Source: Sulfitobacter sp. S190
Lineage (GTDB): Bacteria > Pseudomonadota > Alphaproteobacteria > Rhodobacterales > Rhodobacteraceae
Assembly: GCF_025141935.1 (NCBI RefSeq)
Contig: NZ_CP081120.1
Coordinates: forward strand, 3,127,001 to 3,191,000
Reading direction: 5' to 3'
DNA length: 64,000 nt
Part shown: positions 1-8,687 of the stretch, in pieces
Numbering within the stretch: the first letter of the stretch is position 1
Layout of the letters: the number at the start of each line of letters is the position of its first letter
The notes under the pieces: generated by a model
The model's input: only the letters and a program-made list of their open reading frames with translations
Told to the model about the DNA's origin: nothing
Databases searched by the model: none
Position numbers and translations under genes: made by a program

Positions 1-266
1 TGCTGCGCGGCCGCTTCGTATTTTTCCAGCCTCGACGACTGGCGTTCCACACGGTCCCAATGCAGCCCGAGCCAATCGAGATCGCGTTTGATCCCGTCGA
101 CGTATTCCTCTTTCGATCTGTTCGGATCGGTATCATCGATGCGCAGGATGAACTCGCCTCCCGCCTTGCGGGCGATAAGGTAATTCATGAGCGCCGTGCG
201 CAGATTGCCTACGTGAATCCAGCCGGTGGGCGAGGGCGCGAAACGTGTAATGGTCTTTGCGGACAT
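1..266 (-). CDS. gltX: Glutamyl-tRNA synthetase, N-terminal part (cut by window edge)
   Basis: The first 88 codons of a class I glutamyl-tRNA synthetase, which charges tRNA-Glu with glutamate in the cytoplasm. The translation begins [20 protein letters not shown], the family's N-terminal motif with a HIGH-like HVGN signature. It continues through the conserved LRIDDTD and WLGL stretches. The ATG at 266 is preceded by a good AGGAGG ribosome site, which fixes the start. The rest of the gene lies left of the window, so integrity and the KMSKS motif cannot be judged. It is divergent from the metallo-hydrolase gene at 415. Confidence 0.95.
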   Translation of the reverse strand, partial: MSAKTITRFAPSPTGWIHVGNLRTALMNYLIARKAGGEFILRIDDTDPNRSKEEYVDGIKRDLDWLGLHWDRVERQSSRLEKYEAAAQ

Positions 267-414
267 ATGTGCCTCCTGTTGGTGGCTGACTGTCATAGCA
301 ATCCCCGTTTGTCCAGTTATCCGCCCAGCCACGCATCCGTGAACGGCCAATCACGGGACATACGGCGCAGTCGCTCTAGGTTTGAAAGCGTCCTATATCA
401 AACGGAGGTAAGAA

Positions 415-1341
415 ATGTCCCGATCCCCCATCCTGTCCCGCCGCGCCGCCCTTGTGGGTGCTGCCGCAGTGCCATTGGCCGCGGCAAGCGGCACAATCGC
501 GCGCGCCAAAGCCCCCATGATGGAGGCAGGCAGTGCCCCTTACCAACGCGTGAAGCTGGGCCAGTTCGACGTCACCACTCTGCTCGCCGGCAGCCGCGCA
601 GTCGAAGGGCCGCACAATATTTTCGGCATGAACGTCGATAAGGAAACATTCGAAGAAGTTTCGGCCCAGGCGAACCTGCCGACCGACGCCGCGCAGTTTT
701 TCTTTACGCCGACTGTCATCAACACCGGAAACGAGTTGATCCTTTTCGACACCGGGCTTTCCGGCGCCGGGACCACAGCGGCGCTTGAAGCTGCGGGCTA
801 CACCGCAGATCAGGTCGATGTGGTCGTCTTGACCCACATGCATGGCGATCACATTGGCGGCCTGAGCACCGACGGAACAAAGACCTTCGCGAATGCCCGG
901 TATGTCACCGGCAGCGCGGAATTCGACGCGTGGTCCAAGGCCGACAACGAAGGGTTCGACACCAAGGTCAAACCGCTGGCCGAAGAAATGACAATGCTGG
1001 ACGATGGCGGCAGTGTTGCCTCTGGCGTGACCGCAATGGCGGCGTTCGGGCACACGCCCGGGCATATGGCATATCGCATTGAGTCGGACGGTAACCAGTT
1101 GGTCCTCGGCGCCGATTTTGCCAATCACTACGTCTGGTCGCTGGCGCATCCCGATTGGGAAGTGAAATTCGATATGGACAAAGCCGCCGCCGCGCAGACC
1201 CGGCGCAAAATGCTCGACATGATGGCAGCAGACGCGATCCCCTTCGTGGGCTATCACATGCCGTGGCCCGCGTTTGGCTACGTCGAGAAGAGCGGCGAGA
1301 ACTACGCCTATGTGCCGCACACCTATCAGCTGTTGCTGTAA
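415..1341 (+). CDS. Tat-exported metallo-beta-lactamase-fold hydrolase
   Basis: A 308-residue MBL-fold metal-dependent hydrolase. The N-terminus carries a twin-arginine type export signal (LSRRAALVGAAAV then an Ala-rich stretch), so it is probably a folded periplasmic enzyme. The di-zinc motif HMHGDH lies near residues 141-146. A second His motif (GHTPGHMAY) and a downstream Asp (LGADF) complete the usual metal ligand set. The arrangement resembles the AHL-lactonase/glyoxalase-II-like branch, but the substrate cannot be read from sequence. GGAGG lies just upstream of the ATG. It is monocistronic and converges with the esterase at 1361. Confidence 0.85.
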   Translation: MSRSPILSRRAALVGAAAVPLAAASGTIARAKAPMMEAGSAPYQRVKLGQFDVTTLLAGSRAVEGPHNIFGMNVDKETFEEVSAQANLPTDAAQFFFTPTVINTGNELILFDTGLSGAGTTAALEAAGYTADQVDVVVLTHMHGDHIGGLSTDGTKTFANARYVTGSAEFDAWSKADNEGFDTKVKPLAEEMTMLDDGGSVASGVTAMAAFGHTPGHMAYRIESDGNQLVLGADFANHYVWSLAHPDWEVKFDMDKAAAAQTRRKMLDMMAADAIPFVGYHMPWPAFGYVEKSGENYAYVPHTYQLLL

Positions 1342-1347
1342 GGCTTC

Positions 1348-1377
1348 CGGCAGGGCTGCGTCAAAGCTGCCCTGCCG
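1348..1377. terminator. Inverted repeat between convergent genes
   Basis: A perfect 9-bp inverted repeat (CGGCAGGGC with GCCCTGCCG, 12-nt loop) starts 7 nt after the stop of the MBL-fold gene. It overlaps the last codons of the convergent esterase. It could end transcription from both sides, but neither strand has a clear T-run, so intrinsic termination is uncertain. Confidence 0.4.
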
Positions 1378-2170
1378 CCCTGAGCCGGTCGATACCGTGG
1401 CCGAGGTATTCGGTTCTGAACGAATGGCCCCCCTCGAACAGGCAGAAATCCAGAATAGCGCCTGTTGCGTTTGATCTTTCCTCGCAACGCAACATTGCAG
1501 TCGTGTCTTTCGCGGGCTCCGCAAATTTCCCGTGGGTCGCATAGCTCGCGAGCGCTTCGCTCACTTCGCCCTGCTTTGTTTCTCCGATCCGACGGCCATC
1601 CAGCGGTACAGTTGAATCGTCATCGCCGTGGATGTGCACAATGCTCGCCACGGGCATGGCGCATGTCTCCGGCGGCTTGAGCCAATACGTCCCCGAGATC
1701 GGAACGAACCCCGCAAACGTCTCAGGCCGCGCGCAGGCAAGGTTCCAGACCATCATCCCGCCCGCGCTGAAACCGGAGGCGACCAGATGGTCCGCATCGA
1801 TGTTGAAACGCGCGACTGCGTCCGCGATGACGGCATCGTAGTAGGCGAATTCCTCGGCACCGGTGCTGTCCATGGTGCCCGGCCCGTTAGGCAGGTTCCA
1901 TGAACCGTCAATTCCCTGCATGCCGATCAGGGCAAGCCCTTGGTCATGCACCATCTTGCGCAGGCTGCCGTTGCGCATCACGCCTTCGGCGGACCCGCGG
2001 TATCCGTGCGACCACAGGACCGCGCCGATGGGGTCGCCTGCGTTGTGACCTTCGGGCAGGGAAATGCGGTAGATACGGTCCCCAACGCGGCAGTCGGTGT
2101 CCTGGCCGCACGCTACGACGGGCGCGGCAAACACACTGGCAAGAACGGCAATCAACGATGCAAGGCGCAT
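1361..2170 (-). CDS. Secreted alpha/beta-hydrolase, polyhydroxybutyrate depolymerase/feruloyl esterase-like
   Basis: A 269-residue alpha/beta hydrolase of the LpqC/PHB-depolymerase-like group. The start at 2170 (MRLASLIAV) is preferred over the longer open frame because it directly precedes a signal peptide ending near VVACG and has AGGAG about 9 nt upstream. SHGYRGS forms the oxyanion-hole region, GFSAGG is the nucleophile elbow with the catalytic Ser, and HGDDDSTVP and GGHSF supply the likely Asp and His. Six or so Cys residues fit a periplasmic, disulfide-bonded enzyme. The substrate (polyester, feruloyl ester or other) is not determined. Confidence 0.8.
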   Translation of the reverse strand: MRLASLIAVLASVFAAPVVACGQDTDCRVGDRIYRISLPEGHNAGDPIGAVLWSHGYRGSAEGVMRNGSLRKMVHDQGLALIGMQGIDGSWNLPNGPGTMDSTGAEEFAYYDAVIADAVARFNIDADHLVASGFSAGGMMVWNLACARPETFAGFVPISGTYWLKPPETCAMPVASIVHIHGDDDSTVPLDGRRIGETKQGEVSEALASYATHGKFAEPAKDTTAMLRCEERSNATGAILDFCLFEGGHSFRTEYLGHGIDRLRAAGQL

Positions 2171-2246
2171 GGCAACAAACTCCTGTATGACTTCCCTAGA
2201 TGTGACGCGGTGGCGGCCAAAGGGCAAATCACGCAGCCGTTACGCG

Positions 2247-3905
2247 TCAGCTCGGGTCACGCCAGCGATTGACGATGGGATAACGCCGGTCGAGCCAGAA
2301 CGCGCCTTTGGTCAGCCGCGCACCCGGCGCCGACTGGAACCGCTTATACTCCGATATGTAGATCAGGTGTTCCACCTTCTTGGCGGTTTCACGATCAAAC
2401 CCTTCCGCCACACAATCGGCGATCGATCCGTCCTCATCCACGAGGATTTCCAGAATGCGGTCGAGAACAGGGTAGTCCGGCAAGCTGTCGCTGTCTTTTT
2501 GATCATCGCGCAATTCGGCTGACGGTGCCTTTGTGATGATATTATCCGGAATGACCTGCCCTGCCGGACCCATCATCCAGTCGTGGTGATTGGCGTTGCG
2601 CCAGCGGCAGGTCTCGAACACCCGCATCTTGTAGAGATCCTTGATCGGATTGTATCCGCCGGACATATCTCCGTAGATCGTGGCATAGCCCACTGCGACC
2701 TCGGACTTATTGCCGGTTGTCAGCAGCATCTCACCAAACTTGTTGCTGAGGGCCATCAGCAGAAGCCCCCGCAAGCGAGATTGGATATTCTCTTCGGTCA
2801 GCCCTTCGTCGGTGCCTTCGAACAAAGGTGCGAGTGTGGCCGTGATCGCGTCGCGGCCCTGTTTGATCGGCACAAAGTCATAGCGCACGCCCAGCGCCTG
2901 CACACAGGCTTCGGCGTCATCCAAAGACGCCTGACTCGTATATTCAGACGGCAGCATGACGCAGCGCACGTTTTCGGAGCCCAGAGCATCGGTCGCGATG
3001 GTCGCGACAAGCGCCGAGTCAATGCCGCCCGACATGCCCAGCAGAACCTTCTTGAACCCCGTCTTGCGCATGTAATCGCGCAGCGCCTGCACCATTACAC
3101 GGTAATCCTGTGTCCATTCATCCGGCTGGCTGATCTTTTCGCCGTCGACAATCCGCCAACCTTCGGGCCGCCGCTCCAGATCCACATGGGTAATGGCGCT
3201 GTCAAACGTCGGCATCTGGAACGCCAGTTGGCCGCCGGGATTAAGCCCGAAGCTCGCCCCGTCAAAAACCTGATCGTCCTGCCCTCCCACCATATTCAGA
3301 TAGATGAGCGGTATTTCCGTTTCCACGACACGCGCCACCATATGGTTCAGCCGCATCTCGAATTTACCGCGGTAATAGGGCGACCCGTTGGGCACCAGCA
3401 GGAATTCGGCACCCGTTTCGGCAAGTGTTTCGGCGACATCCTCATGCCAAGCGTCTTCACAAATCGGACTGCCGATACGCGTGTTGCCGACGGAGTAAGG
3501 GCCCCCCAGAGGCCCGCTGTCGAACACCCTTACCTCGTCAAAGACCGTTTCATTCGGCAGATGATGCTTGAGCGTTCTGCTCGCAATCTTGCCCCCCTTG
3601 AGAATGACATAGGCATTGAAAAGTTCGGCACCTTCCGTCCAGGGCGCACCGATGGCGAGCGCGGGCCCGTCGGCGCAATCCGCCGCCAAAGTCTCGAGAT
3701 GTGTCATCACATCCAGCTGGAACGCGCGTTTCATCACCAGATCCTGCGCATTGTATCCGGCAAGAAACATTTCGGGCAGCGCGACCATGTCGGCCCCTGC
3801 GGCGCGGCCTGCTTCCCACGCTTCACGCGCGAGCGCGGCGTTCCCCGCCAGATCGCCGACGGTCGGGTTCAACTGCCCCAGTGTGATGCGAAACCGCTCT
3901 GCCAT
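2247..3905 (-). CDS. nadE: Glutamine-dependent NAD+ synthetase
   Basis: A 552-residue two-domain NAD+ synthetase. It amidates deamido-NAD+ with ATP, using ammonia from glutamine, in the last step of NAD biosynthesis. The N-terminal half is a nitrilase-type glutaminase with the Glu (PEMFLAGY), Lys (LKHHLPN) and Cys (PICEDAWH) triad. The C-terminal half has the PP-loop SGGIDS and ends with the family's YKRFQSAPG and RRYPIVNRW motifs. The start at 3905 (MAERFRITLGQ) is chosen over upstream ATGs for its GAGAGGG ribosome site and its fit to the family. The gene appears complete. Confidence 0.95.
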   Translation of the reverse strand: MAERFRITLGQLNPTVGDLAGNAALAREAWEAGRAAGADMVALPEMFLAGYNAQDLVMKRAFQLDVMTHLETLAADCADGPALAIGAPWTEGAELFNAYVILKGGKIASRTLKHHLPNETVFDEVRVFDSGPLGGPYSVGNTRIGSPICEDAWHEDVAETLAETGAEFLLVPNGSPYYRGKFEMRLNHMVARVVETEIPLIYLNMVGGQDDQVFDGASFGLNPGGQLAFQMPTFDSAITHVDLERRPEGWRIVDGEKISQPDEWTQDYRVMVQALRDYMRKTGFKKVLLGMSGGIDSALVATIATDALGSENVRCVMLPSEYTSQASLDDAEACVQALGVRYDFVPIKQGRDAITATLAPLFEGTDEGLTEENIQSRLRGLLLMALSNKFGEMLLTTGNKSEVAVGYATIYGDMSGGYNPIKDLYKMRVFETCRWRNANHHDWMMGPAGQVIPDNIITKAPSAELRDDQKDSDSLPDYPVLDRILEILVDEDGSIADCVAEGFDRETAKKVEHLIYISEYKRFQSAPGARLTKGAFWLDRRYPIVNRWRDPS

Positions 3906-4075
3906 GTGACGCCCTCTCATATGCTTTGAAAGTTGAAATAGCAGATCACCGCGCAAGGGAAAGCCCAAGCACCGCCCCTACACCAAAAGGACATTGCCCC
4001 CTTCGGCACGGCTCAGTAGGCTAAACCCAATCGTGGGCGCGGCATCGCACCCGGTATCAAGTCAACAGGACCGCC

Positions 4076-5524
4076 ATGACATTTCGCTCTCTGATCCTTG
4101 CCTCGGCCCTCGTTTCGCTGTCGCTATCCCCTGCGTTGGCACAAAATACGCAGGTCCTGTCCAAACAGTACGAAGACGGCGGGGTATACGAGGGAACCTT
4201 CAAGGACGGGCTTCAGCATGGCGTGGGCACCTATACCCTGCCCAATGGATACCAGTACTCCGGGGAATGGGTCGAAGGGGAAATTCGCGGTCAGGGCATC
4301 GCACGTTTTCCCAACGGCTCCACCTACGAAGGTAGTTTCGCCAAAGGCAAACCCGATGGGATTGGCAAGATCACAACGGCGGATGGCGGCACCTACGAAG
4401 GTGAGTGGTCCGATGGTGCCATTCAGGGTGAAGGCGTTTCGATTCACGCCAATGGCGATCGCTACGAAGGAACGTTCCGTAATGGCAAACGCAACGGCAA
4501 AGGCGTTCTGCTGACCCCTTCGGGGTACGAATACAAGGGTGATTGGGTCGACGGGGCCGCCACGGGCGTTGCCGTTATCAAAGACGCAGAGGGCGCGATC
4601 TATGAAGGCGATGTCAAAGATGGCGTAAGACAGGGTCAGGGCAAACTGACCCATCCCGAAGGCTTCGTTCTCGAAGGAACGTGGGCCGACGGGCAGCTCA
4701 ATGGATCGGGCAAGATCACACAAGCCAACGGCGACACGTACGAAGGCGATTTGGTCAACGGCCGCCGCGAAGGCAACGGGCGCTCTGTTTCATCCTCCGG
4801 TGAAATCTATGAGGGCGCCTATGTCGCGGACCAGCGTGAGGGCCAAGGCACGTTTACCGGCACAGATGGCTATACATACACAGGTGAATGGGTCGCAGGC
4901 CAAGCCGAAGGGACCGGCACCGTGACCTATCCCGACGGGTCCGTACAAACCGGCATCTTCAAGGACAACATCGCCGATGGGGAGGGCAAAATTACCTATC
5001 CTGACGGGTCGACGTATGAAGGCAACTGGGTTGCTGGCGTGATCGAAGGACAGGGCCGCGCCACCTATCCCAACGGAATGGTGTACGAAGGTAATTTCAA
5101 AGACGCGCGCAACGATGGCCAAGGCAAGCTGACGTATCCGGACGGCCGCATCTACGAGGGCAACTGGAAAGACGGTCTGCGTCATGGCCAAGGCCGCGCC
5201 ACCTATCCCGATGGCAGCGTCTACGAGGGCAACTTCGAGAACGGCAAACGCAGCGGGACAGGCAAAATCACGATGGCCAGCGGATTTGTGTATGAAGGTC
5301 AGTGGGCAGATGGGGACATCGAAGGTACCGGCACCGCCACCTATGCGAACGGCGACGTTTACGAAGGCAGCTTTGTGGATGGACAACGCCAGGGTCCGGG
5401 CACGATGCGCTATGCCACCGGCGAAGAGGCTACCGGCGCGTGGGAAAACGGAGCATTGGCCGATCCGGATGCAACCAATCCTGCAACAGAAACAACCGGC
5501 GACACGACCGAGACAGATGGCTAG
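4076..5524 (+). CDS. Secreted MORN-repeat protein
   Basis: A 482-residue protein with a Sec signal peptide (cleavage probably after PALAQ) followed by about 18 tandem MORN repeats of exactly 23 residues from residue 38. The consensus is YEGxWxxGxxxGxGxxxxxxGxx. A partial nineteenth unit and a Thr/Glu-rich tail follow. MORN repeats form elongated beta-hairpin arrays that in other proteins bind lipid headgroups or protein partners. No enzymatic domain is present, so the role is unknown; a periplasmic or surface scaffold is an inference. The sugar-efflux-type transporter follows within 60 nt on the same strand and may be co-transcribed. Confidence 0.85.
   Translation: MTFRSLILASALVSLSLSPALAQNTQVLSKQYEDGGVYEGTFKDGLQHGVGTYTLPNGYQYSGEWVEGEIRGQGIARFPNGSTYEGSFAKGKPDGIGKITTADGGTYEGEWSDGAIQGEGVSIHANGDRYEGTFRNGKRNGKGVLLTPSGYEYKGDWVDGAATGVAVIKDAEGAIYEGDVKDGVRQGQGKLTHPEGFVLEGTWADGQLNGSGKITQANGDTYEGDLVNGRREGNGRSVSSSGEIYEGAYVADQREGQGTFTGTDGYTYTGEWVAGQAEGTGTVTYPDGSVQTGIFKDNIADGEGKITYPDGSTYEGNWVAGVIEGQGRATYPNGMVYEGNFKDARNDGQGKLTYPDGRIYEGNWKDGLRHGQGRATYPDGSVYEGNFENGKRSGTGKITMASGFVYEGQWADGDIEGTGTATYANGDVYEGSFVDGQRQGPGTMRYATGEEATGAWENGALADPDATNPATETTGDTTETDG
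4187..5428 (+). repeat. Tandem array of 18 MORN units, 69-nt period
   Basis: Eighteen consecutive 69-nt (23-codon) units within the MORN gene, with no insertion or deletion between units. Protein-level identity between units is moderate. The last few (about 5000-5260) are most alike, with a recurring TYPDG or TYPNG stretch, which suggests more recent duplication or homogenisation there. Confidence 0.8.
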
Positions 5525-5582
5525 GGTTGCGTTTGCGCGACAGTAGCCTCGCATTTTGCGCCAGTTTCATGCCGGTCGCACC

Positions 5583-6770
5583 GTGATCCCCCTCCGCACA
5601 CCCGCAGCCCGTGGCACGCTTTTGTTGCTGCTGACCGGCATGCTGGCAACAGCATCGCTGATCCCTTTCATGGGCGTCTATATCGTGCAGGAGCTTGGCC
5701 AAGAGCCCCTGATGATCAGCGTCTACGCAGTCACGACGCTGACACTGACATTGCTGGTCAACCGCAACTTTGGCGAGCGGATTGATCGCGGTGACAGGAT
5801 TGCCCCGCTTCTGATGACATCGATGGGGGCTTTTTCGATTGGTCTGTGCGTCATGCTGATGACCCGGAATTTCTGGGTTCTGCCGATTGTCTGCAGCCCG
5901 CTTTTCGCACTCGCAAACGGCGCGGTTTCGACCATGTACAGCTTTGGACGCCTTTCAGCGGAGCGATACGGCTGGGACATTGCGCAGTTCAACAGCTATC
6001 TGCGCGCCACGGCTTCACTCGCGTGGATGATCGCGCCGGCTTTTGCATTCTCCGTGGCGGGCGGGCTCGGCAATCGCGCCGTGCCGGTCGTTGCGTTGGT
6101 CATGGCGGGGGTTTGGGCATTGCTGTTCTGGCGTGTGATGCCGATGGACTTTGCCAAAGCCCTTGATCCGGTTGACGACACCGGTGCCGCCATTGCCAAG
6201 CCCGATCCCTTGCCGGCAATATGGCTGGCTGCTGCTGTCTGTCTGCTTTTCGCGCTGGCCCACAGTGCGACCTCCATGGCTCTCCCGCTTTTTTTCCTCG
6301 AAGAGGTCGGGTTGCCCAAATTCGCCCCCGGGCTGGCGTTCTCGGTCAAGACGGGGGTCGAGATTGTCGCGATTCTGTCGACACCAATGCTCATGCGTGT
6401 GTTTGGCATCCGGCGCTGTCTCATGATGGCCGGGGCGGTTGCGCTGTTGGCCTTTGTCACGCTGGCACAGACGCGGGGTTTGCCTGGGTTGGTCATCGGC
6501 GCCGCGTTGGAGGGGCTTTACTACGGCACCTTTGCCGCGGTGGGTCTGCTCTTTGTCCAGGGGTTTGCGAACGGACGCATGGGGCGTGCGACGTCCTTAT
6601 ATATGAACAGCCTGTTTCTGGGCGGTTTGATCGCAAGCCCCATGATGGGAGCGATTGCCCAGTTCCTGAGTTTTCAGGCCGTGATTTACTCATCAATCGT
6701 CTGGGCGCTCGGCGCGCTCGCTTTATTGTTTGCGATGCGGAGCCACAAGATCGCCGCGGTCGAGGGGTAG
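5583..6770 (+). CDS. MFS transporter, sugar-efflux (Set) type
   Basis: A major facilitator protein of about 395 residues with twelve predicted membrane segments. The pattern of short basic loops, FGxLSAERYGWD after helix 4 and FNSYLRATASLAWMIAPAFAF in helix 5 resembles the SetA/SotA sugar-efflux group. It would be an inner-membrane exporter; the cargo is unknown. There is no ATG at the right place. GTG 5583 is chosen because it sits just before the first helix, but a TTG at 5556 is possible and neither has a clear ribosome site. Its 3' end overlaps the convergent ArsR-type gene by 48 nt. Confidence 0.75.
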   Translation: MIPLRTPAARGTLLLLLTGMLATASLIPFMGVYIVQELGQEPLMISVYAVTTLTLTLLVNRNFGERIDRGDRIAPLLMTSMGAFSIGLCVMLMTRNFWVLPIVCSPLFALANGAVSTMYSFGRLSAERYGWDIAQFNSYLRATASLAWMIAPAFAFSVAGGLGNRAVPVVALVMAGVWALLFWRVMPMDFAKALDPVDDTGAAIAKPDPLPAIWLAAAVCLLFALAHSATSMALPLFFLEEVGLPKFAPGLAFSVKTGVEIVAILSTPMLMRVFGIRRCLMMAGAVALLAFVTLAQTRGLPGLVIGAALEGLYYGTFAAVGLLFVQGFANGRMGRATSLYMNSLFLGGLIASPMMGAIAQFLSFQAVIYSSIVWALGALALLFAMRSHKIAAVEG

Positions 6771-7451
6771 CCCCCCACCAAAAGTTGCGTCAAACGCTTT
6801 GCCACCCTGTTCCGTGAAAGAAATGACGCGGCTTTGCGGCATTCGTCTGGCCCATCCCAGTTCCTCGATCCGTGTCAGCATGGCGCGTCCCAACCCGCCT
6901 GCAAGATGGGTGCGGCGTGCACTCCAATCCAGACACGCACGGCATACAGGTGCCCGGGCTTTTTGCAGGGCGGGCAGATCAACGCCGAACGCGACGACAA
7001 AGGAATTTCCTTTTTCCGTCAGCGATACATCAGCGGCATCCACGGTCAGATACCCCTCGCGCACCATTGCATCGAACAGGGCGATGCCACGGTTGCCCGC
7101 AAGGTGGTTGTAGCAGACCCGCGCCTCGCGCAGCGCGGCATCGCGAGGGCCTGTCCGCGTGCGCAAGTGCCCCTGCCCCGCGGCCAACCCCATCAATGCT
7201 TCCAGAACAGCCGCGACCTGCGGCCCCGCCAGCGAGACATATCTGTGCCTGCCCGATTTTTGCACGCGGGTAAGCCCGCCCGCTTCGAGCTTGGCCAGAT
7301 GGGCGCTTGCAGTCTGCGCGCTGACGCCCGCCTCGGCGGCAAGTTCGGTCGCGGTAAGCGCCTTGCCACTCATCAGCGCGCCCAGAATGTTGGCACGCGC
7401 AGGATCACCAATCAGCGCGGCGATACGTGAAATGTCGGGGCCGCCCTTCAT
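6723..7451 (-). CDS. ArsR-family transcriptional regulator with C-terminal effector-like domain
   Basis: A 242-residue regulator. The first ~90 residues form an ArsR-type winged helix (DPARANILGAL, then TATELAAEAGVSAQTASAHLAKLEAGGL across two spans, then GRHRYVSLA). The C-terminal ~140 residues are an uncharacterised extension conserved in many proteobacterial homologues (CLDWSARRTHLAGGLGRA). No CxC metal site is visible in the recognition helix, so a metal sensor is unlikely. It is divergent from the NIPSNAP/ABM pair with 79 bp between them, making that pair the obvious candidate target. Confidence 0.85.
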   Translation of the reverse strand: MKGGPDISRIAALIGDPARANILGALMSGKALTATELAAEAGVSAQTASAHLAKLEAGGLTRVQKSGRHRYVSLAGPQVAAVLEALMGLAAGQGHLRTRTGPRDAALREARVCYNHLAGNRGIALFDAMVREGYLTVDAADVSLTEKGNSFVVAFGVDLPALQKARAPVCRACLDWSARRTHLAGGLGRAMLTRIEELGWARRMPQSRVISFTEQGGKAFDATFGGGLPLDRGDLVAPHRKQ

Positions 7452-7530
7452 ACTTCGACAGTAACTGAAACGTTAACGCACATCAATCCGGTACGCTGTC
7501 TGCGGAACCTCCGACACACAAGGAAACAAA

Positions 7531-7854
7531 ATGCTGACCTGCATCATCCGCTACCAGATCGATCCGACCAAAAAGGCCGCTTTTGAACAATACGCCCGCA
7601 ACTGGGGTCAGGCCATTCCCCGCTGTGGCGCAAATCTCATCGGCTACTACGCACCGCACGAAGGATCATCGACCCTTGCCTACGGAATCTACGATATCCC
7701 AAGCCTTGCAGCCTATGAAAGCTATCGCGAAAGGCTGGCCGCTGATCCTTTGGGGCGCGAGAATTATGACTTTGCCCAGCGCGAGAAATTTCTGCTACGC
7801 GAGGACAGAACATTTCTCAAACTGGCCTCGGCCCCACACGGAGACCCGAAATGA
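7531..7854 (+). CDS. NIPSNAP family protein
   Basis: A 107-residue dimeric alpha/beta-barrel (ferredoxin-like) protein of the NIPSNAP family. It shows the family's opening pattern (TCIIRYQIDPTKKAAFEQY), the central GYYAPHEG motif and the YESYRERL helix. The biochemical role of bacterial NIPSNAP proteins is mostly unknown. AAGGA lies 8 nt upstream of the ATG. The stop overlaps the next start by 4 nt (ATGA), so the two are translationally coupled. Confidence 0.85.
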   Translation: MLTCIIRYQIDPTKKAAFEQYARNWGQAIPRCGANLIGYYAPHEGSSTLAYGIYDIPSLAAYESYRERLAADPLGRENYDFAQREKFLLREDRTFLKLASAPHGDPK

Positions 7855-8195
7855 TTGCCGTCATCTTTGAAGTCATGCCCCACCCCCACCGCAAGCAGAA
7901 CTATCTCGATATGGCCGCGGAAATGCGCCCGCTTGTCGAAGAAATTGACGGTTTCATCTCTGTCGAGCGCTTCCAGAGCCTGACCAATCCGGAAAAGCTG
8001 TTGTCGCTGTCCTTCTTTCGGGATGAAAAAGCACTCGACGACTGGCGCAAACTGTCAAAACACCGCAGCGCGCAACGTGCCGGACGAAACGATTTTTTCT
8101 CGGACTATCACCTGCGGATTGCCCACGTCATGCGAGACTATGGCATGTTCGAGCGTGCCGAGGCCCCACAGGACAGCAAAGACCTGCACGGCTGA
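7851..8195 (+). CDS. Antibiotic-biosynthesis-monooxygenase (ABM) domain protein
   Basis: A 114-residue ABM-domain protein of the same ferredoxin-like superfamily as its upstream neighbour. Typical features are IAVIFEVMPHPHRKQNYLD at the start, ERFQSLTNPEKLLSLSFF in the middle, and the W-R-x-H core (DDWRKLSKHRSAQ). Family members range from quinone or polyketide oxygenases to haem degraders. Haem-degrading IsdG signatures are not evident. It starts inside the end of the NIPSNAP gene, implying one transcript and possibly a hetero-complex (inference). Confidence 0.8.
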   Translation: MIAVIFEVMPHPHRKQNYLDMAAEMRPLVEEIDGFISVERFQSLTNPEKLLSLSFFRDEKALDDWRKLSKHRSAQRAGRNDFFSDYHLRIAHVMRDYGMFERAEAPQDSKDLHG

Positions 8196-8250
8196 CCCTT
8201 GCGCGACGGCGGGGTCAGGTTAAGCTGACGCTCTCAGCAAAGGATCGACT

Positions 8251-8667
8251 ATGGCCAAGACTTTCATCACCGACCGCGAATTGCGCTTCGGCGACTGCGA
8301 CATCTCGGGAACCGCCTATTTCCCGTCGTATCTCAACCTGTTGAACGGCGTGAACGAAGAATTCTGGGCGCATATCGGCTATCCATGGCACGAGATCATC
8401 TGGAAAGAACGGTGGGGCACGCCGACGGTCCACCTTACCTGCGATTTTTCCATCCCGTCGCTGTTCGGGCAAACACTGACGTTTGAACTACGCGTCGTGC
8501 GGGTTGGTCGGTCATCGGTCACCTTCAAACACGACATCAGTTGCGCGGGCGAAAAACGCTGGAACAGCACACAGGTGTTGGCTGCGTCCGATCTGGACAA
8601 ACATACCTCAATCCCCTGGCCGGACGCGGTCCGCGCAACGCTCGAGGGCTATCTGGAACCGCAATAA
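8251..8667 (+). CDS. Acyl-CoA thioesterase, 4-hydroxybenzoyl-CoA thioesterase (hot-dog) type
   Basis: A 138-residue hot-dog fold protein with the 4HBT signature (RFGDCDISGTAYFPSYLNL), in which the Asp after GDC is the expected catalytic residue. It would hydrolyse an acyl- or aroyl-CoA thioester in the cytoplasm; the chain or ring preference is not readable. AAAGGA lies 7 nt upstream of the ATG. It sits 55 nt after the ABM gene on the same strand, so co-transcription is possible. It converges with the photolyase gene at 8688. Confidence 0.85.
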   Translation: MAKTFITDRELRFGDCDISGTAYFPSYLNLLNGVNEEFWAHIGYPWHEIIWKERWGTPTVHLTCDFSIPSLFGQTLTFELRVVRVGRSSVTFKHDISCAGEKRWNSTQVLAASDLDKHTSIPWPDAVRATLEGYLEPQ

Positions 8668-8687
8668 CGCGGCACCACGATACGCTG

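Noticed and set aside
2583..3929. A long open frame (about 448 codons) on the plus strand opposite nadE
   Set aside because: It mirrors the minus-strand nadE gene, shows no recognisable domain, and has the His/Arg-rich composition of antisense frames.
4187..5428. CRISPR array or DNA-level satellite in the MORN region
   Set aside because: The 69-nt period is a protein repeat; there are no conserved direct repeats with unique spacers, and the frame is a single open gene.
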